A DNA stretch of 64,000 nt, from NCBI RefSeq assembly GCF_001500045.1, contig NZ_LQIX01000012.1:372001-436000 (forward strand), in the 5' to 3' direction. A program made the translations under genes and the position numbers. Positions 45,150 through 54,957 of the stretch are shown here, one piece after another. The notes beneath the pieces are model-generated. The model made no database searches and was not told the origin of the DNA. It saw only the letters and a program-made list of their open reading frames with translations. Positions within the stretch are counted from its first letter, which is position 1. Every line of letters begins with the position of its first letter. This DNA is from Mycobacterium sp. GA-1199 (lineage in GTDB: Bacteria > Actinomycetota > Actinomycetes > Mycobacteriales > Mycobacteriaceae).

Positions 45150-45625
45150 TGCCGTCGGGTCGGGTCGTCATCGCCTCCACACGCGCCGCCGCAGGCGTCT
45201 ACGAGGACCGCAGCGGACCGATCGTCGTGGACTGGCTCACCGGCCGTGACATCGAAACCCCGGCGCCCGTGGTGGTGCCGGACGGCGACGCGGTCGCCGA
45301 TGCCATCTCCGCGGCGGTCGACGACGGGGTCGACGTGGTGATCACGTCAGGCGGCACGGGGATCTCGCCGACGGACCGGACCGCCGAGGCCACCGCCGCG
45401 CTGGTCGACTACCAGATTCCGGGCCTGGCCGACGCGATCCGTCGGGCCGGTGAGGACAAGGTGCCGACGTCGGTGCTGTCGCGCGGAGTGTGCGGGGTCA
45501 AAAGCCGCACGCTGATCGTGAACCTGCCCGGATCGCCCGGCGGCGTCAAAGACGGGCTGGGCGTACTCGACCGCGTTCTCGAGCATGCGCTGGATCAGAT
45601 CGGTGGAAAGGACCACTCGCGATGA
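45149..45625 (+). CDS. mog: Molybdopterin adenylyltransferase MogA/MoaB-like
   Basis: A 158-residue MogA/MoaB-fold protein. The binding loops [12 protein letters not shown] and [14 protein letters not shown] are clear, as is [14 protein letters not shown]. It adenylylates molybdopterin before metal insertion. The ATG at 45149 overlaps the moaC stop by one base; a GTG at 45137 is possible and would add four residues. The stop overlaps moaE by 4 nt. It matches Rv0865 (mog) in order and in sequence as remembered. Confidence 0.92.
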   Translation: MPSGRVVIASTRAAAGVYEDRSGPIVVDWLTGRDIETPAPVVVPDGDAVADAISAAVDDGVDVVITSGGTGISPTDRTAEATAALVDYQIPGLADAIRRAGEDKVPTSVLSRGVCGVKSRTLIVNLPGSPGGVKDGLGVLDRVLEHALDQIGGKDHSR

Positions 45626-46050
45626 CGGCCGTGGTGCTGCGCGCGGACCTCTGCGACCAGACCATCGATCCCGCCGAGCACGAAGCCCTGGTCGCCAACG
45701 CCTCGGCTGGTGCGGTGGTGAGCTTCGCCGGCGTCGTACGCGACCACGACGGTGGGCGTTCTGTGCTGCGGCTGGAGTATTCAGCGCATCCATCGGCGCC
45801 GCAGACTCTTGCGGAGGTGGCTGCCGAGATCGCCGCGGATGCCGAAGGGGTACGGGCCATCGCGGTCAGCCACCGTATCGGAGCACTCGAGATCGGCGAT
45901 GCGGCGCTGGTGGCCGCCGTCGCGGCCGATCACCGCGCGGCGGCGTTTAGGACGTGCGCACGACTGGTCGACGTCGTCAAGGAGCGGCTCCCGGTGTGGA
46001 AGCACCAGTTCTTCGCCGACGGCTCCGACGAATGGGTGAACTCCGCGTAG
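45622..46050 (+). CDS. moaE: Molybdopterin synthase large subunit MoaE
   Basis: A 142-residue MoaE. It uses the thiocarboxylated C terminus of MoaD to put the dithiolene sulfurs on cyclic pyranopterin monophosphate. The usual segments are [41 protein letters not shown] and [17 protein letters not shown] with the active-site Lys. The ATG overlaps the mog stop (ATGA). It is convergent with rpfA, 18 bp apart, so moaD, its partner, is on the other side of rpfA. Confidence 0.95.
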   Translation: MTAVVLRADLCDQTIDPAEHEALVANASAGAVVSFAGVVRDHDGGRSVLRLEYSAHPSAPQTLAEVAAEIAADAEGVRAIAVSHRIGALEIGDAALVAAVAADHRAAAFRTCARLVDVVKERLPVWKHQFFADGSDEWVNSA

Positions 46051-46068
46051 AAGCCGCTCGCGTGATGG

Positions 46069-47525
<1,457 letters not shown>

Positions 47526-47563
47526 TCATCTTTTGCCGATTACGGCGTTTTCCCCTCCGGCAA

Positions 47564-47569
47564 ATCTTA
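47564..47569 (-). promoter_or_regulatory. Candidate -10 element for rpfA
   Basis: TAAGAT on the minus strand lies in an AT-rich stretch upstream of the riboswitch. It would start an mRNA with a leader of about 320 nt. No good -35 is seen; the call is tentative. Confidence 0.3.
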
Positions 47570-47660
47570 AAAATCCTCTAAATGCCCAGCAGTTTTCGGC
47601 GTTCCCGCAGGACTAGCGGGCGCTCAATCGCGCCGTAGCCAGGTTGTGATCATTCCGTGA

Positions 47661-47676
47661 TGTGACGGAAATCACC
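47661..47676. promoter_or_regulatory. CRP-like site upstream of rpfA
   Basis: TGTGACGGAAATCACC fits TGTGA-N6-TCACA at 9 of 10 fixed bases. It lies right after the moaD stop and upstream of the rpfA leader. In M. tuberculosis rpfA is a known target of the cAMP receptor protein Rv3676, which supports the call. Confidence 0.65.
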
Positions 47677-47677
47677 G

Positions 47678-47965
47678 TTATCCGCCGGCGAATGGGGGAA
47701 GAACATCGACGGTTTGAGCGTCGCGAAGCGCGACGTCGTCATCGCGCACGGCGATGCCGTCGCTCAGAAAAGAGCAGCGTTTCAACACTTTCGCGAGATT
47801 CTCGTCGCGCTCACTCAGTTGCCCGACGAGTTCGGCGAGCGTCGTTCCGGGCCGAAGCCGAATCGTCTCCTCATCGTTACCGGCGGCGGCCCTCGCGGCC
47901 GCGAAATAGCGGACGTTCACCGCCACCGTGGTTGTTGTCGCCGTCATTGCTTCCTTTTGACTCAT
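47678..47965 (-). CDS. moaD: Molybdopterin synthase small subunit MoaD
   Basis: A 95-residue ubiquitin-like sulfur carrier. It ends in PPFAGG, the Gly-Gly that is thiocarboxylated and donates sulfur in the MoaE reaction. VRYFAAARAAAG and LKRCSFLSDGIAV are typical. The ATG at 47965 overlaps the moaA stop (ATGA); a second ATG at 47947 with AGGA just before it would give 89 residues. Order moaA-moaD fits Rv0869c-Rv0868c. Confidence 0.92.
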   Translation of the reverse strand: MSQKEAMTATTTTVAVNVRYFAAARAAAGNDEETIRLRPGTTLAELVGQLSERDENLAKVLKRCSFLSDGIAVRDDDVALRDAQTVDVLPPFAGG

Positions 47966-49014
47966 CCGCCGATCGCACTCATCGGCCGATCGGGCTGTAC
48001 GAAGTTCGGATCGTTGATGCCGTGGCCCGCCGCTTTGGCCCACATCGCCGCGCGCCACGCGGCCTCGACGTCGGCGTCGTCGGCGCCCGCGCGCATCAGC
48101 CGTCGCAGGTCGGTCTCCTGCTGCGCGAACAGGCAGTTGCGGACCTGGCCGTCGGCGGTCAGCCGGGTGCGGTCGCATGCGGAGCAGAACGCATGTGAGA
48201 CCGAGGCGATGATGCCGACCTTGCCCACGCCGCCGTCCACGCGCCACAGCTCGGCCGGCGCCGAGCCGCGCGGGGCGGTGTCCGGGGTGAGGTCGAAATG
48301 CTGTCGCAGGGCGGCCAGCACATCGTCGGCGCCGATCGCCTTGCCGCGCTGCCACTCGTGGCCGGCGTCCAGCGGCATCTGCTCGATGATGCGCAACTGA
48401 TAGCCGTGGTCGAGGCAGAACCGCAATAGCCCGACCGCGTCGTCAAGGCCGGTGACCGGGTCGAGGACGGCGTTGACCTTCACCGGGTCTAGGCCCGCGG
48501 CCTTCGCGGCTCGCAGACCGGCCAGCACATCGGGGAGCCGGTCTCGACGGGTGATGGCGGCGAACCGCGAGGAGTCGACGGTGTCCAGTGACACGTTGAT
48601 GCGGTTCAGCCCGGCCCGCTTGAGTCGTTCAGCCCGCTTGTCGAGGCCGATGCCGTTGGTGGTCAGCGTGATCTCGGGCCGGGGTTGCAGCGCAGCCGTC
48701 GCGGCGACGACGTCCTCGAGGTGGCGGGCGACCAGGGGTTCGCCGCCGGTGAAGCGCACGCTTCTGACGCCGAGCCGCGTCACCGCGATGCGCAGCAGGC
48801 GGGTCAGCTCTTCGGGCCGCAGCAGCCGCTCCGAGGGCAACCAGTCCAGGCCTTCGGCGGGCATGCAGTAGGTGCACCGCAGGTTGCAGCGGTCGGTCAA
48901 CGACACCCGCAGGTCGGTGGCGACCCGACCGAAGGTGTCGATCAGCGGTCCGTCGGCGGGTGCGGGAGAGGACTGTGCGGCGGCAGAGGGCACACCGAGA
49001 TCGACGACGGTCAC
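47962..49014 (-). CDS. moaA: GTP 3',8-cyclase MoaA
   Basis: A 350-residue radical SAM enzyme that starts molybdenum cofactor synthesis by cyclising GTP. The SAM cluster is CNLRCTYC in SLTDRCNLRCTYCMPAEG. The second cluster is in AFCSACDRTRLTADGQVRNC. SVRFTGGEPLV is the SAM-binding GGEP. The C terminus ends in Gly-Gly, as MoaA proteins need. The GTG start overlaps the YccF stop (GTGA), and its own stop overlaps moaD, so YccF-moaA-moaD are one coupled operon. Confidence 0.95.
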   Translation of the reverse strand: MTVVDLGVPSAAAQSSPAPADGPLIDTFGRVATDLRVSLTDRCNLRCTYCMPAEGLDWLPSERLLRPEELTRLLRIAVTRLGVRSVRFTGGEPLVARHLEDVVAATAALQPRPEITLTTNGIGLDKRAERLKRAGLNRINVSLDTVDSSRFAAITRRDRLPDVLAGLRAAKAAGLDPVKVNAVLDPVTGLDDAVGLLRFCLDHGYQLRIIEQMPLDAGHEWQRGKAIGADDVLAALRQHFDLTPDTAPRGSAPAELWRVDGGVGKVGIIASVSHAFCSACDRTRLTADGQVRNCLFAQQETDLRRLMRAGADDADVEAAWRAAMWAKAAGHGINDPNFVQPDRPMSAIGG

Positions 49015-49415
49015 GCGAACGCCCGCTCGGGGTTATTCGCGGCGTCGACGGGCACGATGTCCTTGCCTAGCGGCATCAACGAGACCGGGATCAGCTTGAG
49101 GTTGGCCAGCGCCAGCGGGATGCCGACGATCGTGATCGCCATCGCCACCGCCGTGATGATGTGTTCGAGCGCCAACCAGACGCCGAACAGGATGACCCAG
49201 ATGACGTTGCCGACCAGTGCGCCCGGACGTGGCCCCGGTTTGTCGACGACGGTGCGACCGAACGGCCACAGCGTGAACGCCGCGATGCGCAGAGCAGCGA
49301 ACCCGAACGGGATCGTGATGATCAGCACGAAGCAGATCAGCGCCGCCAGCAGGTAGCCCAGCGCCAGCCACAGGCCGCCGAACACCAACCAGATGATGTT
49401 GAGTATCAATCGCAT
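49011..49415 (-). CDS. YccF-domain membrane protein
   Basis: A 134-residue inner-membrane protein with the doubled YccF module: an N-terminal copy LILNIIWLVFGGLWLALGYL and a second copy ALVGNVIWVILFGVWLALEH, each followed by IPFG/IVGIPLALANLKL. About four membrane segments are visible. It corresponds to Rv0870c by order. It is translationally coupled to moaA, though nothing in the family suggests a cofactor role. Function unknown. Confidence 0.88.
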   Translation of the reverse strand: MRLILNIIWLVFGGLWLALGYLLAALICFVLIITIPFGFAALRIAAFTLWPFGRTVVDKPGPRPGALVGNVIWVILFGVWLALEHIITAVAMAITIVGIPLALANLKLIPVSLMPLGKDIVPVDAANNPERAFA

Positions 49416-49566
49416 ATGCGCGCTTCTTCTCCTCCAGCGGTGGTCTTCAGCCTACCGATAAGGGGGTGCTGGCGAGGTAGAGGTCAGAGTAGGATCGAGC
49501 AGCACGCGTCCCGGCGCATTCGGGGCGCTTTCCTTTTGTAGGTACAACGACGAGCGGGTGAGACCA

Positions 49567-49977
49567 GTGCCGACCGGCAGGGTTAAGTGGTACGACGCCG
49601 AAAAGGGCTTCGGGTTTTTGTCCCAGGAGGACGGCGAGGACGTCTACGTCCGATCGTCGGCGCTTCCCTCCGGTGTCGAGACCCTCAAGGCCGGGCAGCG
49701 CGTGGAGTTCGGCATCGCCGCGGGCAGACGCGGGCCGCAGGCGTTGACGGTGACGCTCATCGACCCGCCGCCGAGCCTGTCGCGCACGCGCCGGGAGGCT
49801 GCCGCCGCCGAGCGCAAGCACTCACCCGACGAGTTGCACGGCATGATCGAGGACATGATCACGCTGCTCGAGAGCGCTGTGCAGCCCGAACTGCGCAAGG
49901 GTCGCTATCCGGACCGCAAGGCCGCCCGCCGGGTGTCCGAAGTGGTACGGGCGGTCGCCCGCGAACTCGAGAATTAA
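49567..49977 (+). CDS. cspB: Cold-shock-domain protein CspB
   Basis: A 136-residue protein. The first 66 residues are a cold-shock OB fold with the RNA-binding motif [20 protein letters not shown] and VYVRSSAL in the place of DVFVHYSAI. A C-terminal tail of about 70 residues is helical ([20 protein letters not shown]) and is absent from ordinary Csp proteins, as in M. tuberculosis Rv0871. The GTG at 49567 has GGGTGAG six bases before it and is preferred over 49558. A hairpin follows the stop. Confidence 0.88.
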   Translation: MPTGRVKWYDAEKGFGFLSQEDGEDVYVRSSALPSGVETLKAGQRVEFGIAAGRRGPQALTVTLIDPPPSLSRTRREAAAAERKHSPDELHGMIEDMITLLESAVQPELRKGRYPDRKAARRVSEVVRAVARELEN

Positions 49978-49988
49978 CTCTCTTAAGC

Positions 49989-50049
49989 GCCGAGTGTCGG
50001 GTTGATCGACACCTGAGCCGCGACTGCGTGCATCAACCCCACTCTCGGC
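49989..50049. terminator. Long inverted repeat after cspB
   Basis: GCCGAGTGTCGGGTTGAT (49989-50006) pairs with ATCAACCCCACTCTCGGC (50032-50049) at 16 of 18 positions, loop 25 nt. It lies 12 bp after the cspB stop and 15 bp before the next ATG, both on the plus strand. It is probably a terminator; the long imperfect arms resemble other gap repeats here. Confidence 0.5.
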
Positions 50050-50064
50050 GGGCATGCTGGTGCC

Positions 50065-51081
50065 ATGGCATACGTCGCCGACAAATCCGACTCGGGTGGC
50101 GAGTTCAACCGCGACACCAAATACATCGGCACTCGTATCACCGCCGATGGCCGCGACGGGTATCCCGTGGAACCCGGCCGCTATCGGCTCGTCGTCGCGC
50201 GGGCCTGCCCGTGGGCCAACCGCACGATCATCGTGCGACGGCTGCTCGGACTCGAAGACGCGCTGTCGATCGGCTTCTGCGGGCCCACCCACGACCAGGA
50301 CAGTTGGACGTTCGACCTCGATCCTGGCGGCGTCGACCCGGTTCTCAAGATCCCCCGGCTCAAGGACGCCTACCTCAAACGCTTCCCCGATTACGACAAG
50401 GGCATCACGGTCCCTGCGATCGTCGATGTGCCGACCGGTGAGGTCGTCACCAACGACTTCCCGCAGATCACGCTCGACTTCTCCACCGAGTGGACGCAGT
50501 ACCACCGCGACGGCGCCCCGCAGCTCTACCCCGAGAAGCACCGCGACGAGATCGACGAGGTGGCCCAACGCATCTACACCGAGATCAACAACGGTGTGTA
50601 CCGGTGCGGGTTCGCGGGCTCTCAAGAGGCTTACGACAAGGCCTACGACCGCCTGTTCACAGCGCTCGATTGGCTCGAGGACCGGCTGGCCGACCAGCGA
50701 TACCTGGTGGGCGACACCATCACCGAGGCCGACGTGCGGCTGTTCACCACGCTGGCGCGCTTCGACCCCGTCTATCACGGGCACTTCAAGTGCAACCGTC
50801 AGAAGCTTTCCGAGCTACCCGCGCTGTGGGCCTACGCCCGCGACCTGTTCCAGACACCGGGTTTCGGCGACACCGTCGACTTCGTACAGATCAAGCAGCA
50901 CTACTACATCGTGCACACCGACATCAACCCGACGCAGGTCGTGCCGAAAGGACCGGATTTGTCCAACTGGCTGACACCGCACGGTCGAGAAGCCTTGGGC
51001 GGCAGGCCGTTCGGAGACGGGACACCGCCCGGCCCGACGCGCGAGGGCGAACGGGTGGAGCAGGGTCACGGCGCCGAGTGA
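50065..51081 (+). CDS. Xi-class glutathione S-transferase-like (hydroquinone reductase type)
   Basis: A 338-residue protein of the ECM4/YqjG xi class. The redox Cys is in the thioredoxin-fold motif ARACPWANRTIIVRRLLGL (about residue 53), and the C-terminal helical part has TEADVRLFTTLARFDPVYH and the class signature IKQHYYIVHTDINPTQVVPKG. In other bacteria such enzymes reduce glutathionyl-hydroquinones. Mycobacteria make mycothiol, not glutathione, so the thiol partner must differ. CATGCT six bases before the ATG may be a leaderless -10. Confidence 0.88.
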   Translation: MAYVADKSDSGGEFNRDTKYIGTRITADGRDGYPVEPGRYRLVVARACPWANRTIIVRRLLGLEDALSIGFCGPTHDQDSWTFDLDPGGVDPVLKIPRLKDAYLKRFPDYDKGITVPAIVDVPTGEVVTNDFPQITLDFSTEWTQYHRDGAPQLYPEKHRDEIDEVAQRIYTEINNGVYRCGFAGSQEAYDKAYDRLFTALDWLEDRLADQRYLVGDTITEADVRLFTTLARFDPVYHGHFKCNRQKLSELPALWAYARDLFQTPGFGDTVDFVQIKQHYYIVHTDINPTQVVPKGPDLSNWLTPHGREALGGRPFGDGTPPGPTREGERVEQGHGAE

Positions 51082-51105
51082 CGCCGGCTCAGCACCACGG
51101 AAGGC

Positions 51106-51588
51106 TCAGGACCAGACCGTGCGCACCGACCACTCGGCGTGCGGAGCCGGCACCTCTTCGTCGTCGATGCGGACCAGCGTGGGCAGCAGCACGGCGAGCC
51201 CGGTGAGTTTGCCGCGCCGCGGGTCGACGGTCGGAATGGTCACCGCCAGTCGCGTTCCCGGGCGAAACTCCTCGACGACGTCGCCGCCCTCGTACTGACG
51301 CAGCAGCACCCACGGCGCCCGAGCGATCGCCGGCGGCAAAGACAGCTGCACCGCGTCGCTCTCGATGACCGGCAGTTCGCCCTGGTCCTCGAAAACCTCA
51401 CACTTGGTGGGGTTGAGCACCTCGCAATAGCGGTACGGGCCCACCCGCACGAGGGTCCCATGCGAATACGCGCTGATCTCAGGGTATTTCGGCGCATCGT
51501 CGTCGCTGCTGAGCCACCAGACGAGGACACCGGTACCCACCGACGCGAGGATCACCACCGCGACGAGCGCGGCGATCATGCGTTTCAC
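51106..51588 (-). CDS. DUF2771-type membrane-anchored protein
   Basis: A 160-residue protein with one N-terminal membrane anchor (IAALVAVVILASVGTGVLVWWL) and an outer domain that includes two Cys in YRYCEVLNPTKCEVF, a likely disulfide. It matches Rv0875c by order and is of the DUF2771 type. The GTG at 51588 overlaps the stop of the MFS gene (GTGA), so the pair is cotranscribed. Function unknown; the outer location suggests an accessory to the transporter. Confidence 0.75.
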   Translation of the reverse strand: MKRMIAALVAVVILASVGTGVLVWWLSSDDDAPKYPEISAYSHGTLVRVGPYRYCEVLNPTKCEVFEDQGELPVIESDAVQLSLPPAIARAPWVLLRQYEGGDVVEEFRPGTRLAVTIPTVDPRRGKLTGLAVLLPTLVRIDDEEVPAPHAEWSVRTVWS

Positions 51589-53291
51589 TCGTGCGCCACC
51601 GCCGCGGTGTTCGTGCGTGCGCCCTCCTGCTCGGCCAGCACGGGTCGGTTGCCGCCCAGACCCGGAATGAGCGAATCGCCGCGATAGCTCACCACGGTCT
51701 GCGCCAGGCCGAGAATCAGCACCGAGGTGATCGCCGTGAAGCCCACCCACAATTCGGTGTAGACCAGCACGCCCACCGCACCGCCCGCGACCCAGGCCAA
51801 CTGCAGCACCGACTCCGAGCGGCCGAACGCCGAGGCGCGCGACTCCTCGGGCAGGTCGTCCTGCAGCGACGCGTCCAGCGAGGCCTTACCGATCGCGCTC
51901 GCCCCCGACGTGAGCAGCGTGGCGATCGCCGCCACCAGCAGATCGCCGGCCAGCGCGGCGGCCAGCGCCGCGAGGGTGACGACGATAGTGCAGCGCACCA
52001 CCACCTGCGCCGGACGGCCCAACTTGAGGCGCGCGCTGGTGAAGTTGCCCGCGAAATTGCCGACGGCCGCGGCCGCGCCGATCAGTCCGAGGATGCGCAG
52101 CTGCTCCCACCCGCTGGCGTCGTGAGACTTGGCGACGAACGCCGGATACAGGAACAGGAAGCCCACCATGACCTTGATGGTGCAGTTACCCCACAGTGCG
52201 GCGATAGTGTTGCGGCCCAAGGGTTGGCGCGCCGATTTCGTCGGTGGCACGTGATCGCCGCGCCGCAGTTCGCCCGTGCGGCCGTGGTAGCTCAGCGTCG
52301 CGGGCACCTCGCCCTCGGTGACCTCGACCCATTTCGGAATGCGCATCGACAGGGCCACGCCGGCCACCGACACCGCGACGATCACGTACAGCGCGCCCGG
52401 CATCTCGAACAACTTGAACAGGTACTCCGCACCCGCGGCCACCGCGCCGCCGACCATCGTACCGCCGAGTAGGCCGAAGGTGGTCAGCCGCGAGTTCACC
52501 CGCACCAGGTCGATGGTCGGCGGCAATACCCGCGGGGTCACCGCGCTGCGTAAGACGCTGAAAGACTTGGACAGCACCATCATTCCGAGCGCGCACGGGT
52601 ACAGCACCCACGAGGGGAAGCTTCCGGTGACACCGTCGTAGTTGGCGATCAGCACCACCGCGAGCGCCGTGCGCAACCCGAACGACGTGGCCAACGCGAC
52701 GCGGCGGCCGTGCTGCAGCCGATCCAGCGCCGGTCCGATGAGCGGGGCGATCACGGCGAACGGCGCGATCGTGATCAACAGATACAGCGCGACCTTACCC
52801 TTGCTCTCCCCGGAGGCCGCCGCGAAGAACAAGGTGTTGGCCAAAGCGACCGCCATCGCGGCGTCGACGGCGAAGTTCGCGACCACCGGCCACGTCAGCG
52901 CGGTCAGCCCGGACTTGTCGGCGCCGTCCGCGGTCGCGGCCCGGTGCACCAGTCCGTACATCCTGGAGCCCATCTCGCGGCTGCGCTGGGCGGCCACCCG
53001 TGTGACGGTGACCTTTTCGCCTGCGGCGCCGCCCATCCTGTGCGGGGATGGCATGGCACCGAATTCGCGGGTGGGCTCATCGAGCGGAGGCAACCAGCGG
53101 TTGGCGCTGGGCGTCGGTCCGCTGCGCCGGGGTCGACGGTAGCTCGGATCGCTCGGGTAGTTCGCCATCCCCGGGTGTTCATCGCTCCACCGGTCGTCAC
53201 CCCAGCGGTCGTCGGCGGGCGGTCGTGGTGGGTGGTACCGAGGGTCGCGCCGACCCGCAGAGTCTCGGGGGTCACGACGCGGTCCGGTCAC
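51585..53291 (-). CDS. MFS transporter with long cytoplasmic N terminus
   Basis: A 568-residue major facilitator protein. The first 120 residues are polar, Arg/Pro-rich and disordered; the rest has about twelve membrane segments (ANFAVDAAMAVALANTLFF, LYLLITIAPFAVIAPLIGPA and others). It corresponds to Rv0876c by order. The GTG at 53291 is used; an ATG at 53336 would add 15 residues. The stop overlaps the DUF2771 gene. The substrate is not evident from the sequence. Confidence 0.85.
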   Translation of the reverse strand: MTGPRRDPRDSAGRRDPRYHPPRPPADDRWGDDRWSDEHPGMANYPSDPSYRRPRRSGPTPSANRWLPPLDEPTREFGAMPSPHRMGGAAGEKVTVTRVAAQRSREMGSRMYGLVHRAATADGADKSGLTALTWPVVANFAVDAAMAVALANTLFFAAASGESKGKVALYLLITIAPFAVIAPLIGPALDRLQHGRRVALATSFGLRTALAVVLIANYDGVTGSFPSWVLYPCALGMMVLSKSFSVLRSAVTPRVLPPTIDLVRVNSRLTTFGLLGGTMVGGAVAAGAEYLFKLFEMPGALYVIVAVSVAGVALSMRIPKWVEVTEGEVPATLSYHGRTGELRRGDHVPPTKSARQPLGRNTIAALWGNCTIKVMVGFLFLYPAFVAKSHDASGWEQLRILGLIGAAAAVGNFAGNFTSARLKLGRPAQVVVRCTIVVTLAALAAALAGDLLVAAIATLLTSGASAIGKASLDASLQDDLPEESRASAFGRSESVLQLAWVAGGAVGVLVYTELWVGFTAITSVLILGLAQTVVSYRGDSLIPGLGGNRPVLAEQEGARTNTAAVAHE

Positions 53292-53379
53292 GATGTCGAT
53301 TCTCCACCATCGAAGCGGTAGCGGGCGTGCAGCCAACCGGTGTGGCTGCCGGTTAGCCGGTCAGGCAGTATTGAGGGCG

Positions 53380-54141
53380 ATGGAAAGCGTGACCGAATCC
53401 GCCGAGCGGCCGGATCTGGAGGCGGTACTCCTGGGCGCCGTCGACGACGCACGTGCGGCGATCGTCGAGTTCAGCGGCGAGGACACCGTCGGTGAATACC
53501 TGGGTGCCAGCTTCGAGGACCCGACCGCGGCCACGCACCGCTTCCTCGCCGACATGCCCGGTTACCGCGGCTGGCAGTGGGCGGTCGTCGTCGCCGCGTG
53601 GCCCGGCGCCGACCACGCCACCATCAGCGAGGTGGTGCTGGTGCCAGGGCCGACGGCGTTGCTGGCGCCGAAGTGGGTGCCGTGGCAGGACCGTGTTCAG
53701 CCCGGCGATCTGGGCCCGGGCGATCTTCTCGCCCCGCCCCCGGACGACGCCCGTCTGGTGCCCGGCTACCTGGCGACCGGCGACCCGCAGATCGACGACG
53801 TAGCTCTCGAGGTGGGTCTGGGCCGTCGACAGGTGCTCAGCCAGTGGGGCCGCATCGATGCGGCTCAGCGCTGGCACGACGGCGACTACGGTCCCGGTTC
53901 GGCGATGGCGCGCTCGACACGGCGCGTCTGCCGCGACTGCGGGTTCTATCTTCCGCTGGCCGGTTCACTGGGCACGATGTTCGGCGTCTGCGCGAACGAG
54001 TTCTCCGCCGACGGTCACGTCGTGGACTCCGAATACGGTTGCGGCGCACACTCGGACACGCCGCAACCCGCGGGTGGCGGATCCCCGCTCTACGACCCGT
54101 ACGACGACGGCGTGCTCGATCTGACCGAGCCGGCCGACTGA
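53380..54141 (+). CDS. DUF3027-domain protein
   Basis: A 253-residue protein with the order and features of Rv0877 (DUF3027). The front half has YRGWQWAVVVAAWPGADHATISEVV, and the back half has four Cys that could bind zinc: RRVCRDCGFYLPL and FGVCANEF, then EYGCGAHSD. It is divergent from the MFS gene and its ATG is about 90 bp away. The acidic tail LDLTEPAD ends the protein. Function unknown. Confidence 0.8.
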   Translation: MESVTESAERPDLEAVLLGAVDDARAAIVEFSGEDTVGEYLGASFEDPTAATHRFLADMPGYRGWQWAVVVAAWPGADHATISEVVLVPGPTALLAPKWVPWQDRVQPGDLGPGDLLAPPPDDARLVPGYLATGDPQIDDVALEVGLGRRQVLSQWGRIDAAQRWHDGDYGPGSAMARSTRRVCRDCGFYLPLAGSLGTMFGVCANEFSADGHVVDSEYGCGAHSDTPQPAGGGSPLYDPYDDGVLDLTEPAD

Positions 54142-54198
54142 CGTTATTCGTCGGACTTCTCAACGCGGCTCGTTCCTCGCCGCTTGATCGTCGTCCGA

Positions 54199-54651
54199 CT
54201 AGCTTTCGGCCGCGGCCTTGATCCGCGCGAGCGACTCGTTCATGCCCTCGACGAGTTCACGTTCGAAACTGGGCACGCCGCCCATCACCGCGTTGACCAA
54301 CATCGTGGACACCGGCTTGACCCCGTTCTCCGCATGGCGGGTCTCCACCAGCCGGGTGCCGGTCTCGGTGGGTTCGAGTTCGTAGCTCCACACCGTGTTG
54401 TTCTCGTTGACCCGGAACGCCAGCTTCTTCTCCGGGATCACTTCGATGATCCGGCTGGTGGTGGGCCACACCAGGAACTTGCGCCGATTGAGATTGATGG
54501 TCCGCGCGCCCGGCTGCAGCGGACCGAACGTCTTCATGAGCCGGCACTGCGGGCTCCATCGCGGCATGTTCTTGAGGTTCGAGACCAGTTCCCACACCTT
54601 CGACACCGGGGCGTTGATCGTCGTCTCGGCCTGCAACAGCGGCGCTGCCAT
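54199..54651 (-). CDS. SRPBCC-family protein
   Basis: A 150-residue START-like (SRPBCC) protein, only distantly similar to the three at 8-9 and 29 kb. ETTINAPVSKVWELVSNLKN begins the fold, and the long C-terminal helix runs ERELVEGMNESLARIKAAA. The ATG at 54651 has GGGAGGG five bases upstream. It is convergent with the DUF3027 gene. A hydrophobic ligand is likely from the fold; none can be named. Confidence 0.78.
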   Translation of the reverse strand: MAAPLLQAETTINAPVSKVWELVSNLKNMPRWSPQCRLMKTFGPLQPGARTINLNRRKFLVWPTTSRIIEVIPEKKLAFRVNENNTVWSYELEPTETGTRLVETRHAENGVKPVSTMLVNAVMGGVPSFERELVEGMNESLARIKAAAES

Positions 54652-54675
54652 TGCGCCCTCCCGTCTCATCCTGTT

Positions 54676-54915
54676 TTACGTGAGTCCGCTCTGAGCCCCG
54701 CGCGATCCGCGACGCACGGCGTGACGTTGCCACAACCAGATCCCCGTGCCAAGGGCGCCGACGCCCAGCCCGGCCACCGTGTACGGCCGCCACTCGTGTA
54801 GACCGGTCACCGTGAACGCCAGGATCGCAGCGACGACCCAACCCGCCGCGATCGCGACGATGACGGGCCACGGCTTGAGCAGCTTGCCGGGCAGCGGGGG
54901 CGGTTGCGGGGTCAT
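54676..54915 (-). CDS. DUF2530-type small membrane protein
   Basis: A 79-residue protein with two membrane helices, WPVIVAIAAGWVVAAILAF and YTVAGLGVGALGTGIWLW, and a basic C-terminal tail [10 protein letters not shown]. It fits the DUF2530 family (Rv0879c by order). The ATG at 54915 follows TACCTT by 8 nt, a leaderless box, so a larger ORF reading to 55833 is rejected. Function unknown. Confidence 0.78.
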   Translation of the reverse strand: MTPQPPPLPGKLLKPWPVIVAIAAGWVVAAILAFTVTGLHEWRPYTVAGLGVGALGTGIWLWQRHAVRRGSRGAQSGLT

Positions 54916-54957
54916 CGCTATGAAAGGTAGCCCACCGCGCGGGGGTGCCGGCCAAGC

